Assembly: GCF_009725755.1 (NCBI RefSeq)
Contig: NZ_WNIJ01000001.1
Location: 1,178,001-1,242,000, forward strand
Direction of reading: 5' to 3'
DNA from: Bombella sp. ESL0385
GTDB taxonomy: Bacteria > Pseudomonadota > Alphaproteobacteria > Acetobacterales > Acetobacteraceae
Length of the DNA: 64,000 bases
The notes below the pieces were generated by a model. It was not told the origin of the DNA. It saw only the letters and a program-made list of their open reading frames with translations, and ran no database searches. Shown one piece after another: positions 18,946 to 29,102 of this stretch. A program made the position numbers and the translations under genes. Position 1 is the first letter of the stretch. Every line of letters starts with the position of its first letter.

Positions 18946-19779
18946 TCAAGCGTTACCATTATGCCCAAAGGCATTGCGGGCCTGTTGCCCAGAAAAATCA
19001 GTGATGAAGCGCCCCTCATTCTGCTCCGCGAGAAGTCTTAACCCCTCCAGCGTGAGGTCTGGTGCTACTTCATCAAATAATGTCGTCCCCTCGGAGAAAA
19101 GCGGGGCTAAACCGCCTGTCGCCACAATTTTGGGACTCTTATCCATCTCACCGGCAATACGGTGAACAATCCCTTCAACCAGACCAACATAACCCCAAAA
19201 TAAGCCTGACCTCATCGCCACACTCGTATTGCGGCCTATGGCCGTCATTGGTCGTCCTACACTCACACGCGGCAACCGTGCTGCAGCTTGATGCAACGCA
19301 TCCATCGAGAGATTCACCCCCGGTGCAATCGCCCCACCGCAATAACGGCCCTGCGCATCAACAACATCAAATGTTGTCGCCGTACCAAAATCCACCACAA
19401 CCAAGGGACCGCCACCATAAAGCTGACGTGCCGCAAGGCCGTTTAACAACCGGTCTGCCCCCAATTCTGCCGGGGTATCAACCAGCACATCCATTCCCCA
19501 TTCCAGCTCATGATTCGCCACCAAAGGCTCCACATGCAGCCAGCAACGGCAAAAACGCCGCAAATCATACAACGCAGCCGGCACCACTGTGCCAATAATC
19601 GCCTGCGTTACACAATCCGCACCAATGCCTGCACGCTCCATCAACCCCAAAAGCCACGCGGCATATTCATCCGCTGTTCTACGGTCATCGGTCGAAATAC
19701 GCCAGCGGCCAATCCATGATGAACCATCATGAATAGCAAAAACCACATTCGTATTGCCTGCATCAATGACGAGCAGCAC
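18946..19779 (-). CDS. coaX: type III pantothenate kinase
   Basis: First step of coenzyme A synthesis (pantothenate to 4'-phosphopantothenate). The 277-residue protein has the ASKHA-fold phosphate loop [14 protein letters not shown] at the N terminus, then [11 protein letters not shown], the second phosphate motif [13 protein letters not shown] and [15 protein letters not shown]. Type III enzymes are insensitive to CoA feedback and need a monovalent cation. It lies 8 bases after birA. Confidence 0.94.
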   Translation of the reverse strand: MLLVIDAGNTNVVFAIHDGSSWIGRWRISTDDRRTADEYAAWLLGLMERAGIGADCVTQAIIGTVVPAALYDLRRFCRCWLHVEPLVANHELEWGMDVLVDTPAELGADRLLNGLAARQLYGGGPLVVVDFGTATTFDVVDAQGRYCGGAIAPGVNLSMDALHQAAARLPRVSVGRPMTAIGRNTSVAMRSGLFWGYVGLVEGIVHRIAGEMDKSPKIVATGGLAPLFSEGTTLFDEVAPDLTLEGLRLLAEQNEGRFITDFSGQQARNAFGHNGNA

Positions 19780-19787
19780 AGCTCCCC

Positions 19788-20525
19788 CTACTCACAGATA
19801 ACATCACCCGTCACAACCGAGGTCACAGTGCCATCATCTTGTGTGAGCAAAAGACGCCCCTGCACATCCAGTCCGGCAAATCGGCCTGATGTCCTCTTAC
19901 CATGTCTTTCTAATATCAGTCGAGTACCTAGAGGGTGCGCACGTTTAAGCCATGCCTTCCATAAGGTAGCCTCGCCCTCCTTCTGCCACTCATTCCACCA
20001 TTTATCAAAAGCCCGCAGAATAGACTCGGCACATAATTGTGGCTCAGGCGGTGGCTTTAATGCGGAGAAAGCCACAACCTTACGTTCGGTAAGGGTGGGA
20101 GCTTTCTGCAAATTGACCCCTATGCCAATAACAACCCAACAGACCGTTGCAGAGACCACTCCAGTCTCGATGAGGATACCAGCCATTTTATGAGAGTTAA
20201 GCAGAAGGTCATTCGGCCATTTTAAGTGAAGCTGCTGACACTCATCAGGTGATAAAGCCGCTGCTTCAACAAGCCCATCATAAAGAGCCAACCCGGCCAA
20301 ATAGGGTAAAATTGAACGAAAAGATGCTGTCTCTGGTGCATGAAACAAAAAGGAGAAAGCGAGGTTCCCCTCTCCACTCTCCCATGTACGGCCACGGCTA
20401 CCGCGTGCTGCGCTTTGGCGTCGTGCCAAAACAGCTAGCCTCGTCTTCTCGCCGGCCTCAGCGCGCTCTCGACAAAAATCGGAGGTAGATGCCAGCGTTT
20501 CATAAATCTCGAAACGCCAGGTCAT
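19788..20525 (-). CDS. birA: biotin--[acetyl-CoA-carboxylase] ligase
   Basis: Monofunctional biotin protein ligase of 245 residues, without the N-terminal DNA-binding domain of E. coli BirA. The biotinyl-AMP loop is present as [19 protein letters not shown], and [19 protein letters not shown] holds the catalytic lysine. A short C-terminal domain caps it. It modifies the biotin carrier of acetyl-CoA carboxylase. It heads the operon with coaX and rnj; in many alphaproteobacteria this position directly follows nuoN, but here tRNA-Val lies upstream instead. Confidence 0.93.
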   Translation of the reverse strand: MTWRFEIYETLASTSDFCRERAEAGEKTRLAVLARRQSAARGSRGRTWESGEGNLAFSFLFHAPETASFRSILPYLAGLALYDGLVEAAALSPDECQQLHLKWPNDLLLNSHKMAGILIETGVVSATVCWVVIGIGVNLQKAPTLTERKVVAFSALKPPPEPQLCAESILRAFDKWWNEWQKEGEATLWKAWLKRAHPLGTRLILERHGKRTSGRFAGLDVQGRLLLTQDDGTVTSVVTGDVICE

Positions 20526-20546
20526 AATAGTAAACTTACAAAGGGA

Positions 20547-20621
20547 TGGTGGGCAATGACGGGATCGAACCGCCGACCCTCTCGGTGTAAACGAGACGCT
20601 CTACCGCTGAGCTAATTGCCC
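20547..20621 (-). tRNA. tRNA-Val (TAC anticodon)
   Basis: A 75-nt tRNA on the minus strand. The acceptor stem is GGGCAAT/ATTGCCC, the encoded CCA is at 20547-20549, and the D arm is GCTCAGCGGTAGAGC. The anticodon stem TCTCG/CGAGA encloses TTTACAC, giving anticodon TAC. The T-loop is TTCGATC. It lies between hup and birA. Confidence 0.96.
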
Positions 20622-20710
20622 GCCACAGCTTATAGACAAAACCCTAATGGAAGGCAACGGGGAATTTTCTTTTTTTTACAAAAAAACTTCCCCGCTAATC
20701 TGTCATGCAA

Positions 20711-20998
20711 TTACTTGCTGACAGCGTCCTTTAAGCCCTTACCCGGCTTGAAACGCACAGAGGTAGAAGCAGGAATATCAATTTCCTCACCTGTACGCGG
20801 GTTACGACCCTTAGCAGCCTTACGCTGTGCTGTAACAAAGCTACCAAAGCCTACGAGACGAACTTCCTGCCCTTTGGAGAGGGTCTCCTCAATCGTCTTG
20901 AAAACAGCGTCCACAACATCCCCAGCCTTTGCTTTAGGGAGGTCAGCAGCTTCAGCAACAGCAGAAATAAGCTCCTGCTTGTTCAATGGTTTCTCCAT
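20711..20998 (-). CDS. hup: DNA-binding protein HU
   Basis: Histone-like HU of 95 residues. The family signature GFGSFVTAQRKAAKGRNPRTGEEIDIPAS forms the DNA-binding arm with the Arg-Asn-Pro tip that intercalates between bases. It bends and compacts DNA as a homodimer. The position after lon matches hupB of other alphaproteobacteria. It has its own promoter (21071-21098) and an AAGAAAGG ribosome-binding site. Confidence 0.95.
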   Translation of the reverse strand: MEKPLNKQELISAVAEAADLPKAKAGDVVDAVFKTIEETLSKGQEVRLVGFGSFVTAQRKAAKGRNPRTGEEIDIPASTSVRFKPGKGLKDAVSK

Positions 20999-21070
20999 GA
21001 CAAACCTTTCTTATTAGTTAAGTGAATCAACCCACTGGGATTAGAATCACCTGATAGCGTTTCCACCTGC

Positions 21071-21098
21071 ACTATGAAGCGGATTTTCCCTGCGTCAA
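21071..21098 (-). promoter_or_regulatory. hup promoter candidate
   Basis: On the minus strand, TTGACG (21093-21098), a 16-base spacer and CATAGT (21071-21076) resemble a housekeeping sigma-70 promoter. It lies about 70 bases before the hup start codon, in the gap after lon. Confidence 0.65.
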
Positions 21099-21124
21099 CC
21101 ATCAGAAAGCAAGAATAGCCTCAC

Positions 21125-23689
21125 TTAATGCCGAAAAGAGCGAGAAAGTCCCTTCGGAGTCTCTTTTTTGCCTTTTGTGCCTACTATATGCGCTCCCGGC
21201 AGAGCCTTAGGGGCCTCTGTCAATGCGACACTCAGCACATCATCCATATGATGAACGGGGATAATCTCCAGCCCTTCTTTCACATTTTCTGGAATCTCGG
21301 CGAGGTCTTTAACGTTCATTTCAGGGATTAACACAGTCTTAATCCCTGCGCGCAACGCAGCAAGAAGCTTCTCCTTCAATCCGCCAATCTCCAACACGCG
21401 ACCACGTAAGGTAACCTCCCCCGTCATCGCAATATCATGCCGGATGGGGATGCGTGCCAGCGCACTGACCAGAGAAGTCGTCAAGGCTGCACCGGCAGAA
21501 GGACCATCCTTAGGTACGGCCCCTTCAGGCAAATGCACATGAATATCGGTTGTCTCTAAGAGTTTAGGGTCAATCCCCCAAACATCCATACGCGACTTCA
21601 CATAAGAAAATGCCGCAGAGACGCTCTCTTTCATAACATCCCCAAGCTTACCAGTTTGGCGAATATTGCCTTTACCGGGCATGGTCAGGCTCTCGATCGT
21701 CAGAATCTCACCACCAACTTGCGTCCATGCTAAGCCTGTGACGATACCAATCTGATCCACCTTATCTGTTTCGCTATGGCGATAGCGCGGAATACCGGCA
21801 TATTTCTCCAGCGTTTCCGGTGTGACCTCAATGCTCTTTACCTTACTGCTGAGAAGCTCGCGCACCGCTTTGCGGGCAAGACGTGCAATCATGCGCTCCA
21901 AATTACGCACCCCAGCTTCCCGCGTGTAAGAACGAATCAACGCCAGCAGAGCCTCATCACTCACATGCCATTCACCGGGACGCAAATTATGCTCTTTAGC
22001 TTGCTTAGAGAGGAGATGCCGTTTTGCAATCTCCAGCTTTTCTGCCTCCGTATAACCAGAAAGACGGATAATCTCCATCCTATCCAGGAGCGGTTGCGGC
22101 ATATCCAAAGAGTTCGCCGTGGTGATGAACATAATATCTGAAAGGTCGTACTCTACCTCCAGATAATGATCACCAAAGGTGCTGTTTTGCTCAGGGTCTA
22201 GCACCTCCAACAAAGCAGAAGATGGGTCACCACGCCAATCCGACCCCAGCTTATCCACCTCATCCAGCAAAAAGAGCGGATTATTTACTCCAACCTTTTT
22301 AAGCCCCTGGATAATCTTCCCCGGCATGGCCCCGATATATGTCCGGCGATGGCCGCGAATCTCGGATTCATCCCGCATACCCCCTAGGGACATACGCACA
22401 TATTTCCGCCCTGTTGCGCGCGCAATGGAGCGTGCAAGAGATGTCTTACCCACACCCGGCGGGCCAACCAAGCAAAGAATAGGGCCTTTCAACTTCTTAG
22501 CCCGACTCTGAACAGCGAGATATTCTAAAATCCGCTCTTTGATTTTCTCCAACCCGTAATGGTCTGCATCCAGAACATCTTCTGCTTTTTGGAGGGATTT
22601 TGTAAGTTTGCTGCGCTTAGCCCATGGCAAGCCTACCAACCAATCCAAATAGCTACGCACCACAGTGCCCTCGGCGGACATCGGGCTCATATTCCGCAGC
22701 TTTTTCAACTCACCGCGCGCTTTTTCTTTCGCCTCTTGACTCAGGCCTTCTTTTTCAATCTTATCTTCAATTTCACTAAGCTCATCACGGCCATCCTCGC
22801 CTTCACCCAGCTCCTTTTGGATCGCCTTCATCTGCTCATTCAGATAATATTCGCGCTGCGTCTTCTCCATCTGTTTTTTAACACGGCTGCGGATGCGCTT
22901 CTCCACCTGAAGCACGTCAATCTCCGCCTCCATGCAGGAGAAAACACGCTCCAACCGTTCCTCAACAGACACAATCTCCAAAAGCTCTTGCCGCTCCGGA
23001 ATCTTAAGATTCAAATGGCTGGCAATCGTATCAGCTAAACGTGATGGGTCCTCAAGCTGACTAACAGAGGTAAGAACCTCCGGTGCAACCTTGCGATTTA
23101 AACGGGCATAATCCTCAAAACGAGATAGAGCAGAACGCGCCAGAGCCTCACGCTCACCCGGCCGTGCCCCTAACTCATCAGGCACTATCTCCGCAGAGCT
23201 TTGGAAATAACCATCCTGCTCTTTCAGCCCCACTAAATGAACGCGGTGCAAGCCTTCCACAAGGATTTTTACCGTGCCATCAGGCAGTTTTAAAAGCTGA
23301 AGAACATTCGCAACCGTGCCAACACGAAAGAGGTCATCAACTGTTGGCTCATCTTTTGCCACATCCTTTTGGGAGACAAGTATAATCTCCCGCACATCCT
23401 CCGGCATTTGCTCTAGAGCATGAATGGACTTCTCCCGCCCCACAAAAAGCGGCACAACCATGTGAGGGAAAACCACAATATTGCGTAGCGGCAATACAGG
23501 CAGAACAGGCTTTTTAACGCGCGCTGGCCGCTTAACCCGCGCTTTAGCCGCGGCAGGTTCGGCCTGTTTTGCTTCCTCTTTCGCGCTAGAGGCCCGCACA
23601 CGCCGTGCAGGGACCTTGCGCGGAGATGTTGGCGTTGCTTTATCAGCCGTTTTGCGGCGGCTAGTTTTTGTTTTCTTTTCGTCACTCAT
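21125..23689 (-). CDS. lon: Lon ATP-dependent protease with basic N-terminal extension
   Basis: Degrades misfolded and regulatory proteins. The substrate-binding LAN domain starts at [22 protein letters not shown]. The AAA+ domain has Walker [16 protein letters not shown] and Walker [11 protein letters not shown]. The peptidase has catalytic serine in [12 protein letters not shown] (about residue 730) and lysine in [17 protein letters not shown] 23689 gives 854 residues; the first 60 or so are Lys/Arg/Ala/Pro rich and precede the usual Lon start. A longer in-frame start exists at 23719. A heat-shock-type promoter candidate is upstream. Confidence 0.96.
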   Translation of the reverse strand: MSDEKKTKTSRRKTADKATPTSPRKVPARRVRASSAKEEAKQAEPAAAKARVKRPARVKKPVLPVLPLRNIVVFPHMVVPLFVGREKSIHALEQMPEDVREIILVSQKDVAKDEPTVDDLFRVGTVANVLQLLKLPDGTVKILVEGLHRVHLVGLKEQDGYFQSSAEIVPDELGARPGEREALARSALSRFEDYARLNRKVAPEVLTSVSQLEDPSRLADTIASHLNLKIPERQELLEIVSVEERLERVFSCMEAEIDVLQVEKRIRSRVKKQMEKTQREYYLNEQMKAIQKELGEGEDGRDELSEIEDKIEKEGLSQEAKEKARGELKKLRNMSPMSAEGTVVRSYLDWLVGLPWAKRSKLTKSLQKAEDVLDADHYGLEKIKERILEYLAVQSRAKKLKGPILCLVGPPGVGKTSLARSIARATGRKYVRMSLGGMRDESEIRGHRRTYIGAMPGKIIQGLKKVGVNNPLFLLDEVDKLGSDWRGDPSSALLEVLDPEQNSTFGDHYLEVEYDLSDIMFITTANSLDMPQPLLDRMEIIRLSGYTEAEKLEIAKRHLLSKQAKEHNLRPGEWHVSDEALLALIRSYTREAGVRNLERMIARLARKAVRELLSSKVKSIEVTPETLEKYAGIPRYRHSETDKVDQIGIVTGLAWTQVGGEILTIESLTMPGKGNIRQTGKLGDVMKESVSAAFSYVKSRMDVWGIDPKLLETTDIHVHLPEGAVPKDGPSAGAALTTSLVSALARIPIRHDIAMTGEVTLRGRVLEIGGLKEKLLAALRAGIKTVLIPEMNVKDLAEIPENVKEGLEIIPVHHMDDVLSVALTEAPKALPGAHIVGTKGKKETPKGLSRSFRH

Positions 23690-23771
23690 GATTTCAAGAT
23701 CTCCATAACGGACGATCAAACCCCTATACCGCCCAATTAAGGCACGGCAGGGGCTTTCACTCTATGGGCTT

Positions 23772-23801
23772 AATGTGGGGTGTTGGGAGATGAGGGGCAA
23801 G
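23772..23801 (-). promoter_or_regulatory. candidate RpoH-type promoter for lon
   Basis: Minus-strand CTTG (23798-23801), 17 bases, then CCCCACATT (23772-23780), resembling sigma-32 promoters (CTTGAA-N14-CCCCATNT in E. coli). It is about 80 bases before the lon ATG. The 9-bp inverted repeat at 23779-23811 overlaps it. Confidence 0.45.
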
Positions 23802-23811
23802 ACCCAACACC
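23779..23811. other. 9-bp perfect inverted repeat between clpX and lon
   Basis: GGTGTTGGG (23779-23787) and CCCAACACC (23803-23811) are perfectly complementary with a 15-base loop. There is no T run on either side, so it is not a standard terminator. It overlaps the candidate lon promoter and may be an operator or the 3' end structure of the clpX message. Confidence 0.5.
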
Positions 23812-23854
23812 ACAGGAAGCATACATAAACAGACCAAAACCGCTACAAAGCCGG

Positions 23855-25120
23855 TCAGTCTGCCTCCGTTTTAGCGTCATCACCTTCTGCATAGACATAG
23901 ACCGGCTCGGCTTTGCCCTCTGCAACATCGCGATTAACAACCACTTTCTTAACCGTCTTTCGCCCGGGAAGGTCGAACATTGTCCCCATCAAGATTTTCT
24001 CCATGATGGAGCGCAAACCCCGCGCGCCTGTTTGACGTTCGATCGCACGAGCTGCAATCCCTTTAATCGCCTCCTCCTCGAACTCCAACTCCACCCCTTC
24101 CATTTGGAAGAGCTGCTGATATTGCTTCACCAAAGCATTCTTTGGTTCGGTCAATATCTGCACCAAAGCGGCTTCATCGAGGTCATTGAGTGTGGCGATA
24201 ACAGGAAGACGGCCTATAAACTCCGGGATAAGGCCATATTTCATCAAATCTTCAGGCTCAATATCCTTAAGAATATCACCAAGCTTGCGATCATCTTCAG
24301 AGCGTACATCCGCCCCAAAGCCAATCCCACTTCCCTTACCGCGTGCGCTAATGACTTTGTCCAACCCAGCAAACGCCCCGCCGCAAATAAAGAGCATGTT
24401 CGTGGTATCGACCTGCAAAAACTCTTGCTGAGGATGTTTACGCCCCCCCTGCGGTGGAACGGAGGCTACGGTCCCTTCCATTAATTTTAGCAAGGCCTGT
24501 TGCACACCCTCACCGGAGACATCCCGCGTGATAGACGGGTTCTCAGCTTTACGGGAAATCTTATCGATTTCATCAATATAGACAATCCCTCGCTGGGCCC
24601 GCTCAACATTATACTCGCACGCTTGCAAAAGCTTGAGGATGATATTTTCAACATCCTCCCCCACATAACCGGCCTCTGTCAGCGTTGTGGCATCGGCCAT
24701 TGTGAAGGGGACATCCAAAATCCGCGCTAAGGTTTGGGCTAATAAGGTCTTACCGGTCCCTGTCGGGCCGATGAGCATAATATTCGCCTTACCAATCTCT
24801 ACATCACTGCCTGATTTTTCGGTATGCTCGAGGCGTTTATAATGATTATGCACCGCAACGGAGAGGACTTTTTTCGCATCGTCCTGCCCAATGACATAAT
24901 CATTTAAAATCGCACAAATCTCACGCGGCGTAGGGACCGAACCGCCAGTCGTAATAGGGCCTGCCCCACGCTCCTCACGGATAATATCCGTGCATAACTC
25001 TACACATTCATTGCAAATAAAAACGGTCGGCCCGGCGATGAGCTTCTTCACCTCATGTTGAGACTTCCCACAGAATGAACAATAAAGCGTGTTTTTAGAA
25101 TCGCTCTCTTTTTCGCTCAT
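23855..25120 (-). CDS. clpX: ATP-dependent Clp protease ATP-binding subunit ClpX
   Basis: Unfoldase of 421 residues that feeds ClpP. The N-terminal C4 zinc domain is CSFCGKSQ...CNECVELC, the AAA+ Walker A is [15 protein letters not shown], and Walker B is [10 protein letters not shown]. The GYVGEDVEN pore loop, the RKHPQQEF region and the IGF loop used to dock ClpP (GSGIGFGAD) are visible. It lies 33 bases after clpP and is probably transcribed with it. Confidence 0.97.
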   Translation of the reverse strand: MSEKESDSKNTLYCSFCGKSQHEVKKLIAGPTVFICNECVELCTDIIREERGAGPITTGGSVPTPREICAILNDYVIGQDDAKKVLSVAVHNHYKRLEHTEKSGSDVEIGKANIMLIGPTGTGKTLLAQTLARILDVPFTMADATTLTEAGYVGEDVENIILKLLQACEYNVERAQRGIVYIDEIDKISRKAENPSITRDVSGEGVQQALLKLMEGTVASVPPQGGRKHPQQEFLQVDTTNMLFICGGAFAGLDKVISARGKGSGIGFGADVRSEDDRKLGDILKDIEPEDLMKYGLIPEFIGRLPVIATLNDLDEAALVQILTEPKNALVKQYQQLFQMEGVELEFEEEAIKGIAARAIERQTGARGLRSIMEKILMGTMFDLPGRKTVKKVVVNRDVAEGKAEPVYVYAEGDDAKTEAD

Positions 25121-25153
25121 TACAGCTCCTCAAACCCATACTAGCGGGTATGT

Positions 25154-25798
25154 TCAGGCACCGGCCTTCTTCTCTGCTGGGTGGCGCAGCACGACTTCAT
25201 CCACCAATCCGAAATCTTTCGCCTCTGTTGCGGAAAGATAGCGGTCACGCTCCAACGCTTCTTCAATTTCCTCTAAAGCGCGACCTGTATGCTCACGATA
25301 AATCTCGTTCAAGCGGCGGCGAATCTGTAGAATCTCGCGCGCTTGAATCTCGATATCAGAAGCTTGACCCTGCGCCCCACCAGAAGGCTGATGCACCATC
25401 ACGCGGGCATTGGGCAAGCAAAAACGCCGCCCCGCCTCACCAGCAGCTAACAACAAAGAGCCCATAGAGGCCGCCTGACCAATACACACCGTACTCACGG
25501 GCGAGCGGATATATTGCATTGTGTCATACATCGCTAAGCCAGCCGACACCACGCCGCCGGGACTGTTGATGTAAAAGGAAATCTCTTTAGTGGGATTAAT
25601 ACTCTCCAAATACAGCAACTGAGCGCAAATTAATGAGGAGACCTGATCATACACAGGCCCTGTGAGAAAAATAATGCGCTCCTGCAAAAGGCGGGAGTAA
25701 ATATCAAAAGAGCGTTCCCCGCGCGAGGTTTGTTCCACCACCATTGGCACGAGTGTATTATTAAACACTTCCAGAGGGTTACGATCTTCAATGCCCAT
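25154..25798 (-). CDS. clpP: ATP-dependent Clp protease proteolytic subunit
   Basis: Serine peptidase of 214 residues forming the two-ring chamber used by ClpX. The catalytic triad is visible: Ser111 in [11 protein letters not shown], His136 in [12 protein letters not shown], and Asp185 in [10 protein letters not shown]. The oxyanion-hole strand has NSPGG. An RpoH-type promoter lies 62-89 bases upstream, consistent with heat-shock control. The clpP-clpX-lon order is conserved in alphaproteobacteria. Confidence 0.97.
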   Translation of the reverse strand: MGIEDRNPLEVFNNTLVPMVVEQTSRGERSFDIYSRLLQERIIFLTGPVYDQVSSLICAQLLYLESINPTKEISFYINSPGGVVSAGLAMYDTMQYIRSPVSTVCIGQAASMGSLLLAAGEAGRRFCLPNARVMVHQPSGGAQGQASDIEIQAREILQIRRRLNEIYREHTGRALEEIEEALERDRYLSATEAKDFGLVDEVVLRHPAEKKAGA

Positions 25799-25859
25799 AG
25801 GTATTTTCCTTTACAACGTCCCCTCACCCTAGCACAGCCCGTTAGGCTTTGTCTTTGTG

Positions 25860-25887
25860 AGATAAAACAGCAACGCGGCTATACAAG
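25860..25887 (-). promoter_or_regulatory. candidate RpoH (heat-shock) promoter for clpP-clpX
   Basis: Minus-strand CTTG (25884-25887), exactly 17 bases, then TTTATCT (25860-25866). The alphaproteobacterial RpoH consensus as I recall it is CTTG-N17/18-CYTATNT, so only the first base of the second element deviates. It lies between the tig terminator and clpP. Confidence 0.6.
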
Positions 25888-25910
25888 AGGGCCAGCACCG
25901 GCAAGAGCAA

Positions 25911-25937
25911 AAAAAAGGGGCAGCGGCAGGCTGCCCC
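25911..25937 (-). terminator. intrinsic terminator of tig
   Basis: On the minus strand GGGGCAGC and GCTGCCCC (25930-25937 and 25917-25924) form an 8-bp stem with a 5-base loop, followed by an uninterrupted T tract. It starts about 20 bases after the tig stop codon and separates tig from clpP. Confidence 0.9.
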
Positions 25938-25957
25938 TTCTTTATACAATGCGGCGA

Positions 25958-27286
25958 TTATTCCGCATCTGGCATATCAGCAAGCTCCTCGGCTGTGACT
26001 TCTTTATCCGTCACATCAGCAAGCTCAATGAGATAATCCACCACCTTATTTTCTAAGATAGGACCACGGAGGCTCTCAATGGCCTGAGGATTCTTTGTAA
26101 AGAACTCAAAGACCATCTGTTCTTGACCCGGATAGCGGCGTGCCTCCTGCTGTAATGCAGAAAGTAGCTCCTCCTGAGAGACTTGAATCTCTTGCTTACG
26201 ACCAATCTCTGCCAAAAGCAGGCCGAGCTTTACACGGCGTTCGGCAATTTTGCGATAGTCAGCGCGCAGGGTGTCTTCATCCTTCGCGGCATCTTGCTCA
26301 TCAAGAGTGCCGTTTTTACGCTCTTCCTCAATCCGACTCCAAATCTGCGCGAACTCGGCATCCACCATGCTCTCAGGCGCATCAAAATTGGTCTTTTCGG
26401 CAAGAGCGTCCAACAGCTCGCGCTTAATCCGCATACGGGAAAGCTGTTTATACTCACCCTCGGCCTGCTCGGTGATGAGCTTACGCATTTGCTCAACACT
26501 CTCTAGGCCCAGCCCTTTAGCAAACTCATCATCAATGGTTGGGTCAACCGGCTTCTTTAGCGCGTTTGCTTTAATGTCAAACGTCACTTCTTTACCGGCA
26601 AGGTCAGCAGCTTGATAATTCTCTGGGAAGGTCACAGTAATGACGCGCTCATCACCGGGCTTCATACCTTCCATCTGGTCAGCAAAACCGGGGATGAAGC
26701 CTTCGCCACCAATCTCGACATTCACATCATCAGCGGTGCCACCCTCAAAAGGTGTGCCATCTTTTTTGCCAACGAAATTGACATTCAGCACATCACCCTT
26801 CACAGCAGGGCGGCTTTCTTCAATCACTTCAAATGTGCGGTTACGTTGTGCAACCTCACGCAGAGCTTTCTCTACGACCTCATCAGCAACTTTCGCGCTA
26901 TAACGGGTCAGCTTTGTGCCAGATACATCGGGGATGGTAATCTCAGGCAGGACTTCCATCTCGATTTTAAACTCAAGGTCCTTACCGTCTGTCCCGGTAG
27001 AAACAACATCAACTTGCGGCTGCATAGCTGGGCGAATCGCCTCATCCTCTAGCAGCTTACGCACACTCTCCTGCACCAGCTTCTCAGCCACCTCAGCTTG
27101 AACAGACTCACCAAAACGCTGCTTTACAACGCTGGCGGGCACTTTACCGGGGCGGAAGCCGGGGAGTTTAACATCGCGACTCACTTCAGCCAGACGAGCC
27201 TCACACCGGCCCTGCAGGTCAGCGGCAGGAACAACTACTGTGAAAGACCGTTTCAGGCCCTCATTGAGGATGGGCTTAACCTGCAT
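25958..27286 (-). CDS. tig: trigger factor
   Basis: Ribosome-bound chaperone and prolyl isomerase of 442 residues. The N-terminal ribosome-binding signature is FRPGKVPASVVKQRFG. The FKBP-type domain spans about 150-245 (KGDVLNVNFVGKKDGTPFEGG, FADQMEGMKPGDERVI), and a helical C-terminal chaperone domain follows. It heads the tig-clpP-clpX-lon block but is closed by its own terminator, so clpP must use a separate promoter. Confidence 0.95.
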   Translation of the reverse strand: MQVKPILNEGLKRSFTVVVPAADLQGRCEARLAEVSRDVKLPGFRPGKVPASVVKQRFGESVQAEVAEKLVQESVRKLLEDEAIRPAMQPQVDVVSTGTDGKDLEFKIEMEVLPEITIPDVSGTKLTRYSAKVADEVVEKALREVAQRNRTFEVIEESRPAVKGDVLNVNFVGKKDGTPFEGGTADDVNVEIGGEGFIPGFADQMEGMKPGDERVITVTFPENYQAADLAGKEVTFDIKANALKKPVDPTIDDEFAKGLGLESVEQMRKLITEQAEGEYKQLSRMRIKRELLDALAEKTNFDAPESMVDAEFAQIWSRIEEERKNGTLDEQDAAKDEDTLRADYRKIAERRVKLGLLLAEIGRKQEIQVSQEELLSALQQEARRYPGQEQMVFEFFTKNPQAIESLRGPILENKVVDYLIELADVTDKEVTAEELADMPDAE

Positions 27287-27353
27287 GAATCCGACATTCC
27301 TTCTCTATAATACAGGGGATCTCCAGCATCGTACATTTAAATGGAGAGTGCCT

Positions 27354-27438
<85 letters not shown>

Positions 27439-27516
27439 ATAAACCAGACGGCTATCTCCAGTACCAGCCCGTTTAAGGACCGATGCCTTCATTGTTCTGC
27501 GGATTTAACGCATGAA

Positions 27517-27534
27517 CCCCTTCACGGCAAGGGG
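27517..27534 (-). terminator. possible terminator hairpin after the NAD(P)H-hydrate repair gene
   Basis: CCCCTT (27517-27522) and AAGGGG (27529-27534) form a 6-bp hairpin with a 6-base loop, 34 bases after the stop codon on the minus strand. Only two T follow on that side, so termination is weak or factor dependent. Confidence 0.35.
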
Positions 27535-27567
27535 CCTTTCCTGCAAATCTCTCTTTTATGCTGTAAA

Positions 27568-29043
27568 TTATCCCTTAATGCGCCATTTTCCTGCATCTTC
27601 CAGGCTATGAGAAGCTGCCTGACGCGCCAAACCAAGCTGGGCGAAGATATCTTCTGGCACAATCCATCCCCCCTTTAACGCCGCAGCGCGCCGTGCCGCC
27701 TCCCCGTGCACCCACACACTTGCCGCAGCAGCCTCCCAAGCGGGCATCCCCGCTGCGAGACATGTCGCGATAATACCGCTAAGCACGTCCCCTGCCCCTG
27801 CTACAGCTAAAGCGGGAGTGGCGTGACTATTAATCGCGACCCGACCATCAGGGGCTGCAATGATGCTATCGGCCCCTTTCAGCACGACCACAAGATTCAA
27901 CTGCTTTGCTGCGTGACGGGCTGCCTGTAAGCGATCCCCCTGAATAGGCCCGAAAAGTCGTGCAAACTCCCCCATATGCGGTGTCATAACAGTCGCCCCC
28001 TTTAAACGCTCGGGATTCCCCGCAGCCCAAGAGAAGGCACCTGCATCAACAACAATCTGCCGCCCTTCCTTTTGGAGTAACGGAAGGGTGCGTCCCACTT
28101 CATCAGGCTGCAAACCGGGGCCACAAACCCACACATGCCGCCGTTTATCCTCCAAAGCGGCGGCTAAAGATTGGGTATCAACAATCGCGGCTGGAGAGGC
28201 GAGTCGATACATCATGGCGGCCGCCTCTGGCACTGTCAGCCGCACCATACCCGCCCCAACATGCCGCGCTGCCTCAGAGGCAAAAAAGGCTGCACCAGGC
28301 ATCTCGGCCCCGCCGCACACACTTACCACACCACGGCTATATTTATGATCAAGCGGCTCTTGCTGCGGTAATGCCCATAAGGCAGGGCCATTCTCCCACA
28401 TTATACTGCGCGTATCGGCTAAAATCGCTTCAGGAATGGCCAAATCAGCACACAGCACCTCCCCACAAACCGAACGTCCCGGCAAAAGCAAATGCCCCGG
28501 CCGCTTGCGGATAAGTGCAATGGTCATAGCACATGGTGCTACCTGCCCCATCAAGCTGCCCGTTGCCCCATCAAGACCAGAAGGAACATCAATGGCAATA
28601 ATGCGCGGTGCCGCTGCAAAAAAGGCTTCTACAAGAGGCGGTAATGGCCGATTCACCCCGGCCCCAAAGACGGCATCCACCACCAACTCCGCCCTTGCAG
28701 CTTCCTGCGGGGTAAAATCGACCACATCACCATGCCAGCGCGCCGCCATTTGCTGGGCCAAGCTGCCCTCAACAGGGGGCTGCGTCATCGCAACACGCAC
28801 CGGCCACCCCCATGAGAGCAAATGCCGTGCCAGCACATAGCCATCCCCGCCATTATTCCCCGGCCCGCACGCCACCACAACACGACAGGGCTTTACATGC
28901 TGGCGGATTAGCCGTGCGGCCATCATGCCTGCACGCTCCATAATCATAGGGAGAATCGCCTCCATGGCTTGGTCCATCTGGCGTGTTTCTTCTGGTGATA
29001 AAAGAGCTGATGACAAAAAACTTTGCTGGGAAAGACAGGACAT
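27568..29043 (-). CDS. nnr: bifunctional NAD(P)H-hydrate epimerase / ADP-dependent dehydratase
   Basis: Repairs hydrated NAD(P)H. The N-terminal YjeF_N epimerase domain (about 15-215) has CGPGNNGGDGYVLARHL and VDAVFGAG. The C-terminal ribokinase-like dehydratase domain (about 225-485) has GGAEMPGAAFFASEAA, VLKGADSIIA and the ATP/ADP-site motif AGAGDVLSGIIA. The length, 491 residues, matches the fused enzyme. The gene is divergent from the small membrane protein at 29.1 kb. Confidence 0.94.
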   Translation of the reverse strand: MSCLSQQSFLSSALLSPEETRQMDQAMEAILPMIMERAGMMAARLIRQHVKPCRVVVACGPGNNGGDGYVLARHLLSWGWPVRVAMTQPPVEGSLAQQMAARWHGDVVDFTPQEAARAELVVDAVFGAGVNRPLPPLVEAFFAAAPRIIAIDVPSGLDGATGSLMGQVAPCAMTIALIRKRPGHLLLPGRSVCGEVLCADLAIPEAILADTRSIMWENGPALWALPQQEPLDHKYSRGVVSVCGGAEMPGAAFFASEAARHVGAGMVRLTVPEAAAMMYRLASPAAIVDTQSLAAALEDKRRHVWVCGPGLQPDEVGRTLPLLQKEGRQIVVDAGAFSWAAGNPERLKGATVMTPHMGEFARLFGPIQGDRLQAARHAAKQLNLVVVLKGADSIIAAPDGRVAINSHATPALAVAGAGDVLSGIIATCLAAGMPAWEAAAASVWVHGEAARRAAALKGGWIVPEDIFAQLGLARQAASHSLEDAGKWRIKG

Positions 29044-29102
29044 AAAGCAATCTTCTCTCTATAAAGGTGGGCGAACAGATTATGACACAGTATGGATGAA
29101 CT

